This document shows positions 1 to 8,174 of a stretch of 36,042 nt of DNA, piece by piece. Numbering within the stretch: position 1 is the first letter of the stretch; each line of letters opens with the position of its first letter. Both the position numbers and the translations under genes were made by a program. The DNA lies in contig JAGCAH010000030.1 in the NCBI GenBank assembly GCA_017652805.1, forward strand, positions 1-36,042. The letters run 5' to 3'. Under the pieces are notes generated by a model. It was not told the origin of the DNA. It worked only from the letters and a program-made list of their open reading frames with translations, and searched no databases. The DNA is from Thermoguttaceae bacterium. Its GTDB lineage: Bacteria; Planctomycetota; Planctomycetia; Pirellulales; Thermoguttaceae.

Positions 1-360
1 ATCGCCGAACGCCTTCTCGTCCTGAAAATGGGAGATGACGTCCGAAAGGAAGATCACCGTCGGCGGCGCGCCTTCTAGGATTTTCTGGTCCGGAATCCAC
101 TTCTCGATCCGTTTGGTCTCCTCTTTCGAGGGAGCCTTTCCGGCGGCGGAAGAACCGCTCTCGAGAGCCTCGTGCGAACCTCCGTCAGATTCCGCGGTTT
201 CGCCCCCGGCGGACAAAGCGGTGTCGTTCTCGCCGGAGGGCGCGGCGGCCGGTGATTCATCGGCCCGAAAAACAGAAGAGCCGAAGGGGAAGTTACCCGC
301 GAGAAGAGTGCAGAACAGTAACGCGCAAATCGCGCCCGCCAAACCGATTTTCTTAGGCAA
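1..360 (-). CDS. Na+/phosphate cotransporter-like protein, N-terminal part (cut by window edge)
   Basis: Read from a TTG start at 360, the frame stays open for 120 codons to the window edge. It begins MPKKIGLAGAICALL, a signal-peptide-like segment, followed by an Ala/Ser/Glu/Gly-rich linker and then KRIEKWIPDQKILEGAPPTV. The neighbouring gene at 550-2685 has nearly the same N-terminus (MPKKISLAGAFCALL) and the same IEKWIPDQKILEGAPPTV block, so this is its tandem paralogue. The transport domain itself lies outside the window, so the Na/Pi-cotransporter assignment rests on the paralogue. The linker is longer here than in the paralogue. The TTG start is supported by a GGGAGAG ribosome-binding site about 8 bases upstream that both copies share, and by the conserved MPKKI start. 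It has its own promoter (420-447). Confidence 0.8.
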   Translation of the reverse strand, partial: MPKKIGLAGAICALLFCTLLAGNFPFGSSVFRADESPAAAPSGENDTALSAGGETAESDGGSHEALESGSSAAGKAPSKEETKRIEKWIPDQKILEGAPPTVIFLSDVISHFQDEKAFGD

Positions 361-393
361 GATTGACTCTCCCAACTACTGGGGGGAACAAAG

Positions 394-413
394 GGTAAGA
401 AATAATTCTTACC
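394..413 (-). promoter_or_regulatory. Perfect palindrome at predicted +1 of the partial Na/Pi transporter gene
   Basis: The sequence forms 8-bp perfect arms (GGTAAGAA / TTCTTACC) around a 4-base loop. It starts about 7 bases after the predicted -10 box, so it would be the first 20 bases of the mRNA or an operator over the start site. The other copy of the leader keeps the same hairpin at the same place (2720-2738). Confidence 0.6.
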
Positions 414-419
414 AACCCT

Positions 420-447
420 ATTTTCCGATTTCGGGTCTGTTTGTCAA
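420..447 (-). promoter_or_regulatory. Sigma-70-type promoter of the partial Na/Pi transporter gene
   Basis: On the minus strand TTGACA (442-447), a 16-base spacer and GAAAAT (420-425). The -35 and spacer match the second copy at 2745-2772 almost base for base. The -10 is weaker here than the GATAAT of the other copy. Confidence 0.6.
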
Positions 448-549
448 CCCACCGCGCCGCCGTATGATCTCCGAATGAAGGGAAAAAAGCGGAGCGGACA
501 AGGGAAAAAACAGTGTTCATTCCTGAAAAAATATCCTTTGGTCTTATCG

Positions 550-2685
550 TCATTTCGCAGCGCAGAAGACTTCGGCAATATTCTGAAGATGCTCCCAGAT
601 CCGCCGATAAAGCGTCAGCTGCGAATTAACCGCAACAATCAGGAGCTGATCATAGTGTTCCTGTTCCACCTCCGTCATAAAGACGCTTCGAAGATCTTTA
701 ACCTCGGCCGTCAGTCTCCGACACGTCGAATAGACCTGCTCCAAAAAATACCGCGCTTTCACTCGGTTGCCGTAGGCGCGGTTAATCTCCCTGAACAGAA
801 CCAACGTCTCCTGATCAAGGCGTTGAAATCGTTTTTTGACGAAGGCCGGCATTTCGACACGGTCGTTTTTCAGTTTCAGATCCGATTTGAGGAGCGAGAT
901 GAAACAATCGCTCACCGACTCAATCTCATCGGCGATACGGATCTGCTGCCGCGCCTCCTGAGCCGAATCGGCCGTCGGGTTCATCGAAAAGACCTTCGAA
1001 CAGAAGCGGATAATTTCGTCCTGAACGCGGTCGAGCGCCTCCTCTTCGCGAAACGACTGCTGTATCCCCTTCTCGTTGTCGAGCGCCCCCTGCACCTGTC
1101 GAAAGACCGCCTCGCCCAAATCGCAGCATCGCTGCCCCATCTGCTCGACGATGAGGCGCGATTTCAAAACTGCAATCAGACTCGATTCGATAAAACGCGG
1201 GTCGAGTCCCGTTACCGAGGACTGACCGGTGTTTTCCCGCTCGGGAATGACGCGTATCAGGAATCGGGCAAGAATTTTGGTAAAGGGGAGAAAGAGCAGC
1301 GCGTTGGTAATGTTAAAGAGAGAATGAGCCAGTGGGATTCCGAACGGAATCAGCTGGAGTTTCAACACGTGCGCCGTCTGTTCGACCAACGGAATGAAAA
1401 CAGGACGGAAGATTGAAAGAATCCAGCAGACACCCAAGACATTAAAGATAGCATGAAACGCCGCAGCCCGTTTGGCGCTGGTCGACGAGCCGATCGACGC
1501 AATCAGCGCGGTTGAGGTCGTCCCGATATTTTCCCCTAAGATGAATGCCACGGCAGTTGAAAAATCGTCGATCGCGCCAATCATCGACAGCGACATCACA
1601 ATACCGATGGCGGCGGCCGAAGACTGAATCAGAGCAGTCAGCATACACCCGACCAGAACACACTTAAGAACTCCCAAAAACGAGTCGGCTGAAAACGTCT
1701 GAAGAAACGCCGAAAACTCGGGGAGCTCCTTCATAGAAAGGAAGCCCTGTCCCATCAGCTTCAGACCGAAAAAGAGAAGTCCCAACCCCATCAACGCCGT
1801 CGCGACATTCTTCACCCGCTCTCTTTTGGAGAAAAGAAGGAAGAAAGCGCTGATCCCCGTCAGCGGGAGCGAATACGCCGAAATATTGAGCGTCAGAATC
1901 CAGCTTGTTATCGTCGTGCCGATATTCGCCCCCAGAATAACCCCGACTGCCTGCGAAAGGGAAATGATCTGACTGTTGACAAAGCCGATCGTCATCACGG
2001 TTGTCACCGAACTCGACTGCAAAAGAACCGTAATGAAAATCCCGGTCGCAAACGCGAAAACGCGATGATCGGTGAACAACGCGATCATGCGGCGGAGGGA
2101 CGGACCGGCAAGACGCTGGGTCCCCTCCGAAAGGTATTTCATCCCGTAGATGAAGATTCCGATTCCGGCAATAACGGTCAGCCCCATCATCCAGAACTTC
2201 GGTCTCCAGACCTCAACGCTGAAACTGTCGTAAACCTGCCGACCCTCATAGTCGAACTCAAGCATAATGCTTGTCGTGTCGGCACGGGTTCCGTTCCAGA
2301 GGAGGCGGAGCTCTTCCCCGTCGATCACAGGGGTCACCACATCGGCTTTGGTGTTCTGAACAACACGAATCTGAACCCGATCCGGGTCAATCGGTTCTTC
2401 CCGGCTGAACGCGTCTTCATCTTGAAAATGAGCAATCACTTCAGAGAGGGAAATCACCGTGGGAGGGGCGCCCTCCAAAATCTTCTGATCCGGAATCCAC
2501 TTCTCGATTCGTATGATCTTCTCTTGAGATTCCTCGTCCAAAGGAGTTTGAACGCGTTCGCTCGGATCGGCTGCCGCCGGATCATCGGCCAAAAGAGGAG
2601 GAAAGCGGGACGGGATCATTCCCGCGGCAAGAAGAAAAATCAGTAATGCGCAAAACGCGCCCGCCAAACTGATTTTTTTAGGCAA
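550..2685 (-). CDS. Na+/phosphate cotransporter family protein with PhoU-like C-terminal domain
   Basis: Likely an inner-membrane sodium-coupled phosphate importer of the NptA/YjbB (Na/Pi-cotransporter II-related) family, 711 aa. Seen: signal-like segment (1-34); extracytoplasmic region (35-160); membrane domain from about 165 with the two inverted Na/Pi repeats marked by QSSS (223-226) and QSSA (354-357), each followed by GANIGTT (252-258) or GENIGTT (384-390); and a helical PhoU-like tail (about 510-705). The extra N-terminal domain before the first membrane helix is longer than in simple NptA proteins. The start is TTG at 2685, chosen for the GGGAGAG site about 8 bases upstream and for identity of MPKKI with the adjacent paralogue. 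The gene is preceded by its own promoter and followed, 100-190 bases on, by the promoter of the paralogue. The family is clear. Phosphate as substrate is inferred from the family. Confidence 0.9.
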   Translation of the reverse strand: MPKKISLAGAFCALLIFLLAAGMIPSRFPPLLADDPAAADPSERVQTPLDEESQEKIIRIEKWIPDQKILEGAPPTVISLSEVIAHFQDEDAFSREEPIDPDRVQIRVVQNTKADVVTPVIDGEELRLLWNGTRADTTSIMLEFDYEGRQVYDSFSVEVWRPKFWMMGLTVIAGIGIFIYGMKYLSEGTQRLAGPSLRRMIALFTDHRVFAFATGIFITVLLQSSSVTTVMTIGFVNSQIISLSQAVGVILGANIGTTITSWILTLNISAYSLPLTGISAFFLLFSKRERVKNVATALMGLGLLFFGLKLMGQGFLSMKELPEFSAFLQTFSADSFLGVLKCVLVGCMLTALIQSSAAAIGIVMSLSMIGAIDDFSTAVAFILGENIGTTSTALIASIGSSTSAKRAAAFHAIFNVLGVCWILSIFRPVFIPLVEQTAHVLKLQLIPFGIPLAHSLFNITNALLFLPFTKILARFLIRVIPERENTGQSSVTGLDPRFIESSLIAVLKSRLIVEQMGQRCCDLGEAVFRQVQGALDNEKGIQQSFREEEALDRVQDEIIRFCSKVFSMNPTADSAQEARQQIRIADEIESVSDCFISLLKSDLKLKNDRVEMPAFVKKRFQRLDQETLVLFREINRAYGNRVKARYFLEQVYSTCRRLTAEVKDLRSVFMTEVEQEHYDQLLIVAVNSQLTLYRRIWEHLQNIAEVFCAAK

Positions 2686-2719
2686 GCCTGACTCTCCCGA
2701 CTATAGGGGGGAAACAAAA

Positions 2720-2738
2720 GGCAAGAAAAAATCTTACC
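2720..2738 (-). promoter_or_regulatory. Hairpin at predicted +1 of the Na/Pi transporter gene
   Basis: GGTAAGA / TCTTGCC arms with a 5-base loop, read on the minus strand. One pair is a G-U wobble where the copy at 394-413 has a Watson-Crick pair, so the stem is kept although the sequence differs. It begins about 7 bases after the -10 box. Confidence 0.55.
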
Positions 2739-2744
2739 TGCCCC

Positions 2745-2772
2745 ATTATCCGATTTCGGGTCTGTTTGTCAA
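2745..2772 (-). promoter_or_regulatory. Sigma-70-type promoter of the Na/Pi transporter gene
   Basis: TTGACA (2767-2772), 16-base spacer, GATAAT (2745-2750) on the minus strand. It lies about 60 bases before the TTG start and is duplicated at 420-447. Confidence 0.7.
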
Positions 2773-2873
2773 CCCCCGCGCGCCCGGGCGAGGAGGGGAA
2801 ATGCAAGTCGGGGAAGGTAAAGAGGGCGTCCGATTCGGTAAAAATTTCTCCCCCGTCGACATTTCGACGAAGA

Positions 2874-2913
2874 AAAAAAACGAAAAAAGGCGCGGGGTAG
2901 TCATCCCCGCGCC
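2874..2913 (-). terminator. Rho-independent terminator of the phosphofructokinase gene
   Basis: Perfect 9-bp stem GGCGCGGGG / CCCCGCGCC (2905-2913 with 2889-2897), 7-base loop, then T6 and a second T8 run on the minus strand. It lies 30 bases after the stop of the gene at 2944-4224. Confidence 0.9.
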
Positions 2914-2943
2914 GCGAATGATTCCGCCCGCGCCCGAACCGAC

Positions 2944-4224
2944 TCAGCGGTCCGCCTCGGGCGTATAGGGAGCGAGTTTCTTTTCGGCGTAGATCGGCGC
3001 GAAGCGGGTCATTCGCTGAATTCCGTTTTCCATCGGAAGCGTAAGCATCTCCTGACCGATCAGCGGCTTGGCATACCGCAGGAAATCGTCGGTCACGTCG
3101 TTCCCTTCGGGAGTGATCCACGCCTTCGGGAAGGTTCGTTCACTGTTGGCGACTTCTTTGAGCGGAACTTTGTCATACCGAACGTTGTACACGGCGCCAG
3201 GCTCGCGGAGGATCGTCGACATGTAACCGGACTGATCGGTCGCCGCCAGCTCGACCGCCTTCTGCCCGAGCGCGTACGCCTCGTCCAGATCGACGATCGA
3301 CGCGTACGCCATCGAATGGCGCTGGTCCGTACCCGCCACGTTGCAGCGCGCCGCTCCCTTGGCAGCGAGGCCTTTCCCGTTCAGGTAATTGACGATCGTC
3401 TGCGCCACGGTTATCTTGCTCGCTCCGAAATGCGTATGTCCGAACGAGTCTTTCACCGCTCCGACGTCGCCGACGTTAAACCCTTCGCTGACAACGACCA
3501 CCGCGCGCCCCGCCTCTTTGACTTTGGCGTTCACCTGATCGGCGAGCTCTTCAAGCGAGACGGGCGACTCGGCCATGTAGATCAGAAGGGGCATTTCGCG
3601 GTTCGGATCGGCCAGACGCGCCGCCGCCGGAATGAACCCGATTTTCCGCCCCATCGCCTGCAGAACAAGAACCGGGTCGGCGGGCGACGAACCGTTGTTC
3701 TCCTGGTCGGCATACTGCACGGTATGCGCCCAGTATTTCGCGGTCGAGCCGTAACCGGGAGTGTGATCGACCAGTTTAAACTCGGAATCCCCGACGTCGT
3801 TGTCGATCGTCTTCGGAACGCCGACCGCGCGCAGTTCAAGCCCTTCGGCCTTCGCCAGTTCGGCGATCTTGTGCGCGGTATCCATCGAGTCGTTTCCGCC
3901 GTTATAGAGGAAATAGCCGACGTGGTGCGCTTTAAAGACATCGATCACGCGCCGAAAATCTTCTTTCTGATGCGACTTGAGCTTGTAGCGGCACGTCCCG
4001 ATCGATCCGGCGACCGGTGTATAGCGCAACAGAGCGATTTCTTCTTCCGACTGAACCGAAAGGTCGAGGAGCTCCTCCTTCAAAACCCCTTCGATCCCGT
4101 GACAGGCGCCGTAGACTTTTCCGATCGCGCCGAACGAACGGGCCGCGTCGATCACGCCGCGCAGACTTGAATTGATCACGCAGGTCGGTCCGCCGCTCTG
4201 CGCGATAACCAGATTCTCGGCCAT
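2944..4224 (-). CDS. 6-phosphofructokinase, probably pyrophosphate-dependent
   Basis: Phosphorylates fructose 6-phosphate to the 1,6-bisphosphate in glycolysis. 426 aa. Seen: the PFK phosphate-donor loop near the N-terminus (IAQSGGPTCVINSSLRG), GGND at 109-112, PKTIDND at 137-143, GYGSTAK near 157 and AMGRKIGFI near 190. Known for the family: ATP enzymes carry GGDG and PGTIDND, whereas an acidic or amide residue after GGD/GGN and Lys in PKTIDND go with pyrophosphate use. The PPi assignment is therefore inferred from these two positions, and the enzyme could be reversible. The ATG at 4224 has an AAAGGA site about 9 bases upstream. A promoter (4279-4306) and a terminator (2874-2913) suggest a single-gene transcript. 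Confidence 0.9.
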   Translation of the reverse strand: MAENLVIAQSGGPTCVINSSLRGVIDAARSFGAIGKVYGACHGIEGVLKEELLDLSVQSEEEIALLRYTPVAGSIGTCRYKLKSHQKEDFRRVIDVFKAHHVGYFLYNGGNDSMDTAHKIAELAKAEGLELRAVGVPKTIDNDVGDSEFKLVDHTPGYGSTAKYWAHTVQYADQENNGSSPADPVLVLQAMGRKIGFIPAAARLADPNREMPLLIYMAESPVSLEELADQVNAKVKEAGRAVVVVSEGFNVGDVGAVKDSFGHTHFGASKITVAQTIVNYLNGKGLAAKGAARCNVAGTDQRHSMAYASIVDLDEAYALGQKAVELAATDQSGYMSTILREPGAVYNVRYDKVPLKEVANSERTFPKAWITPEGNDVTDDFLRYAKPLIGQEMLTLPMENGIQRMTRFAPIYAEKKLAPYTPEADR

Positions 4225-4278
4225 CGTTAAGATTCCTTTGTGTTAAGCTGTGAATCATTCCCCCTTTTCAACCGGTAT

Positions 4279-4306
4279 ATTCTACCTGTTTTCCTCTGTT
4301 TTTCAA
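4279..4306 (-). promoter_or_regulatory. Promoter of the phosphofructokinase gene
   Basis: Minus strand TTGAAA (4301-4306), 16-base spacer, TAGAAT (4279-4284), about 55 bases before the ATG. Confidence 0.55.
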
Positions 4307-4446
4307 GTTCGTCCCTCCATTCGGTAAAACTTTTCCCGCTTCTTCTCGACATTATTTCCGCGTCCATTTATACTGGAAGCGTCGGCGTCAAAAACCTCTC
4401 CGGACGGTTTTCCTTTCGGTTTTCAACCGGAATGACCGAAAATACC

Positions 4447-4452
4447 TATAAT
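4447..4452 (+). promoter_or_regulatory. -10 box (TATAAT) of the zinc-ribbon/GYF gene
   Basis: A consensus TATAAT lies 33 bases before the ATG at 4486. No good -35 is visible at 16-18 bases. A start site near 4459 would exclude the longer frame that opens at 4240. Confidence 0.4.
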
Positions 4453-4485
4453 GCCAATGATCACCGTAAATTCGGAGTCTATCAG

Positions 4486-5178
4486 ATGGGAATTCGCTGC
4501 TACTGCCCTCATGGACATAAACTGAACGTCAAAGCCGAACAGGCGGGAAAGATCGGGATCTGCCCCAAATGCCGGGTTCGATTCCAGATTCCGCTCGAAA
4601 GTACGCGCCAGTCCCATTCGAAGAAATCCAAAGACGCTCCTTCCCCCGCCCCGTCTGCGTCGGCACAAGGAGCCGCCCCCCGCGTTCCGTCCTCACCGGC
4701 GTCGGCCGACGCCGCCGTTTGGTACATCCTGGGAGGGGACGGCCGCCAATACGGTCCGGTCAAACGGAGTGTGATCGGAGAGTGGATCGCCGAACACCGC
4801 GTCGTTGCCGGAACGATCGTCTGGACCGACGGCACGCCGCAAAAAGAGGCACGCGAGGTCTTCCCCGAACTGCTGACCACCGTCCCGTCCCCCGCCGTGC
4901 CGGCCGACGCCGCCGTTCCGACCGATGAGCTCGACGCCCTTCGCCGCGCCGCGCGCGACTCGCAAAAGAACGCGCTTCAGAAACGGGCCGGACTGAACCG
5001 GAAGAAGAAATCCCGCCGCGATCTTTTCATCGTTATCGCCCTGTCGGTCGTCATCCTCATTCTTCTGGGAATTCTGATCTTGCTGTTAATCGGCGGCTCC
5101 GAGGAGCCGGAATCCGTCCAACCCACCGTCGAACGGCCCGCCGCCTCGGCTCCCGCCGAACCGCCGGCCTCCGAATAA
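4486..5178 (+). CDS. Zinc-ribbon, GYF-like domain and C-terminal membrane anchor protein
   Basis: 230 aa, function unknown. Seen: an N-terminal zinc-binding knuckle with Cys 5, 7, 26 and 29 and His 9/11 in CYCPHGHKLNV and GICPKC; an Ala/Pro/Ser linker (50-77); a GYF_2-like module from WYILGGDGRQYGPV (79-92) to about 130; a basic stretch (NRKKKSRRDL); one membrane helix (180-204); and a Pro/Glu-rich tail. With this topology the zinc and GYF parts would face the cytoplasm. Proteins combining these modules are common in planctomycetes, which supports the host assignment. The ATG at 4486 has GGAG 8 bases upstream and lies just after a TATAAT box. The frame extends back to 4240, but the added residues look unlike a protein N-terminus. 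The gene is convergent with groEL. Confidence 0.8.
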   Translation: MGIRCYCPHGHKLNVKAEQAGKIGICPKCRVRFQIPLESTRQSHSKKSKDAPSPAPSASAQGAAPRVPSSPASADAAVWYILGGDGRQYGPVKRSVIGEWIAEHRVVAGTIVWTDGTPQKEAREVFPELLTTVPSPAVPADAAVPTDELDALRRAARDSQKNALQKRAGLNRKKKSRRDLFIVIALSVVILILLGILILLLIGGSEEPESVQPTVERPAASAPAEPPASE

Positions 5179-5204
5179 ATCTTCAAACCATTCGAACCCA
5201 AAAC

Positions 5205-5247
5205 GCCGCACGGCCCGGAGAGGAATTCCCCCTCCGGGCCGTGCGGC
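5205..5247. terminator. Long hairpin between convergent genes (bidirectional terminator)
   Basis: Two perfect 16-bp arms (5205-5220 and 5232-5247, core CACGGCCCGGAG) around an 11-base loop. It sits 26 bases after one stop codon and 19 bases before the other. The T-runs on both sides are weak, so termination strength is uncertain. Confidence 0.7.
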
Positions 5248-5266
5248 TGTTCGACGTCAGCGCCTA

Positions 5267-6889
<1,623 letters not shown>

Positions 6890-6936
6890 TTACACTCCTC
6901 ACATTTCTACTGAATATCTCGTTGATTTGGTTTCGC

Positions 6937-7269
6937 TTATTTGATCACGGCAAGGATGTCGGACTCGCGCATCAGAAGGTACTCGTCGTCGCCGAACTTG
7001 AATTCTTCCCCGGCATAGGAGAGGAAAAGAACGCGATCCCCCTCTTTGACCGTGAACGAGCTACGCGTCCCGTCGTCGAGAAGACGGCCGTCTCCCAAGC
7101 TGACAACCACGCCGCGCGCGGGTTTATCCTTCGCCGAATCGGGGAGGAAAATCCCTCCGGCGGTCTTCTCTTCAGATTCGTCGCGGCGAACCACCACGCG
7201 GTCGCCCAAAGGCTGAAGTTTCATTCCACAAGAACATCCACAAGCCGTATCCGACTTTTTTTTCGCCAT
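6937..7269 (-). CDS. groS: Co-chaperonin GroES with Cys-rich N-terminal extension
   Basis: Caps the GroEL chamber, 110 aa. The conserved GroES fold starts at MKLQPLGDRVVVRRD (from residue 16) and continues through GGIFLPDSAKDKPARGVVVS, GDRVLFLSYAG and YLLMRESDILAVI. In front of it are 15 extra residues, MAKKKSDTACGCSCG, with three cysteines. This longer start is preferred because GAGGAG lies 8 bases before the ATG at 7269, while the inner Met has no ribosome-binding site. The role of the Cys cluster is unknown; metal or redox binding is only a guess. It is the first gene of the groES-groEL operon. Confidence 0.95.
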   Translation of the reverse strand: MAKKKSDTACGCSCGMKLQPLGDRVVVRRDESEEKTAGGIFLPDSAKDKPARGVVVSLGDGRLLDDGTRSSFTVKEGDRVLFLSYAGEEFKFGDDEYLLMRESDILAVIK

Positions 7270-7397
7270 CTGATCAACTCCTCAAACTAAACGTTTCTCA
7301 CTTGCGGCCGGATGACAGTTTTGTCCCGACCGAACCGTATCAACTCTACCTGTTGCAAAATTCGTGCCAAAGCGGCCCGCCCGCCCCCGTGAAAAGG

Positions 7398-7425
7398 GAT
7401 GAGCCTTATTTTACGGGCTCATTAT
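7398..7425 (-). promoter_or_regulatory. groES promoter -10 (TATAAT) overlapped by an inverted repeat
   Basis: The minus strand has a consensus TATAAT (7420-7425) about 150 bases before groES. ATGAGCC and GGCTCAT form a perfect 7-bp inverted repeat (7398-7404 and 7415-7421) with a 10-base loop, covering the -10 edge to about +22. No convincing -35 is at 16-18 bases; a TTGACA exists at 7460-7465 but too far away. I see no CIRCE sequence between 7270 and 7598. The repeat is a candidate repressor site. Confidence 0.5.
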
Positions 7426-7538
7426 ATCCGATTCCGAAAAAAGAGGAAGGGAATCGGGATTGTCAAAATGGCAGTCTCCCCTGTTAAAGGGAGGCGAATC
7501 ATAAAATTTTTCCCCGAATCGTCCGATAGAAAAAAGGG

Positions 7539-7567
7539 GCGGCCTCCCGCGCGGGGGGCCGCTTTTT
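7539..7567 (+). terminator. GC-rich hairpin with flanking T-runs, upstream of the 7599 gene
   Basis: A stem of about 10 bp (7539-7548 with 7553-7562, one G-T pair) is followed by T5 on the plus strand. Six A residues before it would give T6 on the minus strand, so it could terminate in both directions. It lies only 31 bases before the ATG at 7599, an odd place for a terminator. An attenuator or the end of a short transcript are alternatives. Confidence 0.55.
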
Positions 7568-7598
7568 CATCCCTTAGCCTTCAGATTCCCCGATTCCG

Positions 7599-8174
7599 AT
7601 GAGCACTCCCACCGCCTCCGCCGAACATCTCGGATTCCTCTCCGTCTCGGAAACCTCGTCTCAGGGGTTCCTGGGGGGGCTTCTGATCCTGAACCGGAGC
7701 GGGCATCCGATTGAATTTCACTGTACCGTCCCGGTTCACGCCAATCGGGCGCAGGAGATTCTCTACGGCGAGACGCTCGGCTCGTTCCTCTGCGCGCAGC
7801 AGATCGCCCCTTCCCTCTACAAACATAAAAAGACTCCCGTCGCCGCGGTGATCACCGACGCTCCCCTTCTCCTTTCGTTCGCTCAGACCCTCGACGTGCC
7901 GCTGCTTCTCCTTCTCGATCCGATGCCGGCGGGGATCCGAACCGCTCTTCCGGGAACGATTTCCCCCCGGCTCGATGAAATCTGCGCCATCGGACGAACC
8001 GACCCGGCAGGGTGGCAGGAGGCCGAAGACGAGGGGATCCGCTATATGCTCCGCGCCGACGAGTCAAAATCGCGCGCCGCGCAAATCCTCCGTCCTTTCC
8101 GAAAGCTGATCGATCTGACCGAACCGTTCGACCGAATCTACCTGGCGATCAAAGAGTCGCAGAAAGGCGCGTAA
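7599..8174 (+). CDS. Uncharacterised 191-aa protein coupled to the SNF2 helicase gene
   Basis: I do not recognise the family. The protein is soluble-looking, with alternating hydrophobic strands (GFLGGLLILNRSGHPIEFHC, VAAVITDAPLLLSFA, VPLLLLLDPMPAGI) that suggest an alpha/beta fold, and it ends in a charged helical stretch. It has no signal peptide and no membrane helix. The stop TAA overlaps the next ATG (TAATG at 8172-8176), so translation is coupled to the helicase and a shared task is likely. The ATG at 7599 has no visible Shine-Dalgarno site, an in-frame TAG lies 8 codons upstream, and the next in-frame ATG is far inside. The start is therefore probably right but weakly initiated or leaderless. 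Codon use fits neighbouring genes. Confidence 0.75.
   Translation: MSTPTASAEHLGFLSVSETSSQGFLGGLLILNRSGHPIEFHCTVPVHANRAQEILYGETLGSFLCAQQIAPSLYKHKKTPVAAVITDAPLLLSFAQTLDVPLLLLLDPMPAGIRTALPGTISPRLDEICAIGRTDPAGWQEAEDEGIRYMLRADESKSRAAQILRPFRKLIDLTEPFDRIYLAIKESQKGA

Noticed and set aside
353-553. Minus-strand frame ending VDKQTRNRKIGLVRII...VGRVNLA, similar to one ending near 2678
   Set aside because: The similarity is real at DNA level, but it is the duplicated promoter/leader read in another frame, not a protein family.
475-1416. 313-codon plus-strand frame opposite the Na/Pi transporter
   Set aside because: The minus strand encodes both Na/Pi motifs and the PhoU-like domain. The plus frame shows no known motif.
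4240-4485. N-terminal extension of the zinc-ribbon/GYF gene to 4240
   Set aside because: It would start upstream of the TATAAT box and overlaps the phosphofructokinase promoter region. The ATG at 4486 has a good ribosome-binding site.
7460-7465. TTGACA on the minus strand as -35 of groES
   Set aside because: It is 34 bases from the TATAAT box, twice the normal spacing.
7270-7598. CIRCE heat-shock element upstream of groES
   Set aside because: Looked for TTAGCACTC and GAGTGCTAA on both strands and found neither.
8012-8173. N-terminal extension of the SNF2 gene into the preceding gene
   Set aside because: The TAATG junction gives a natural coupled start at 8174.
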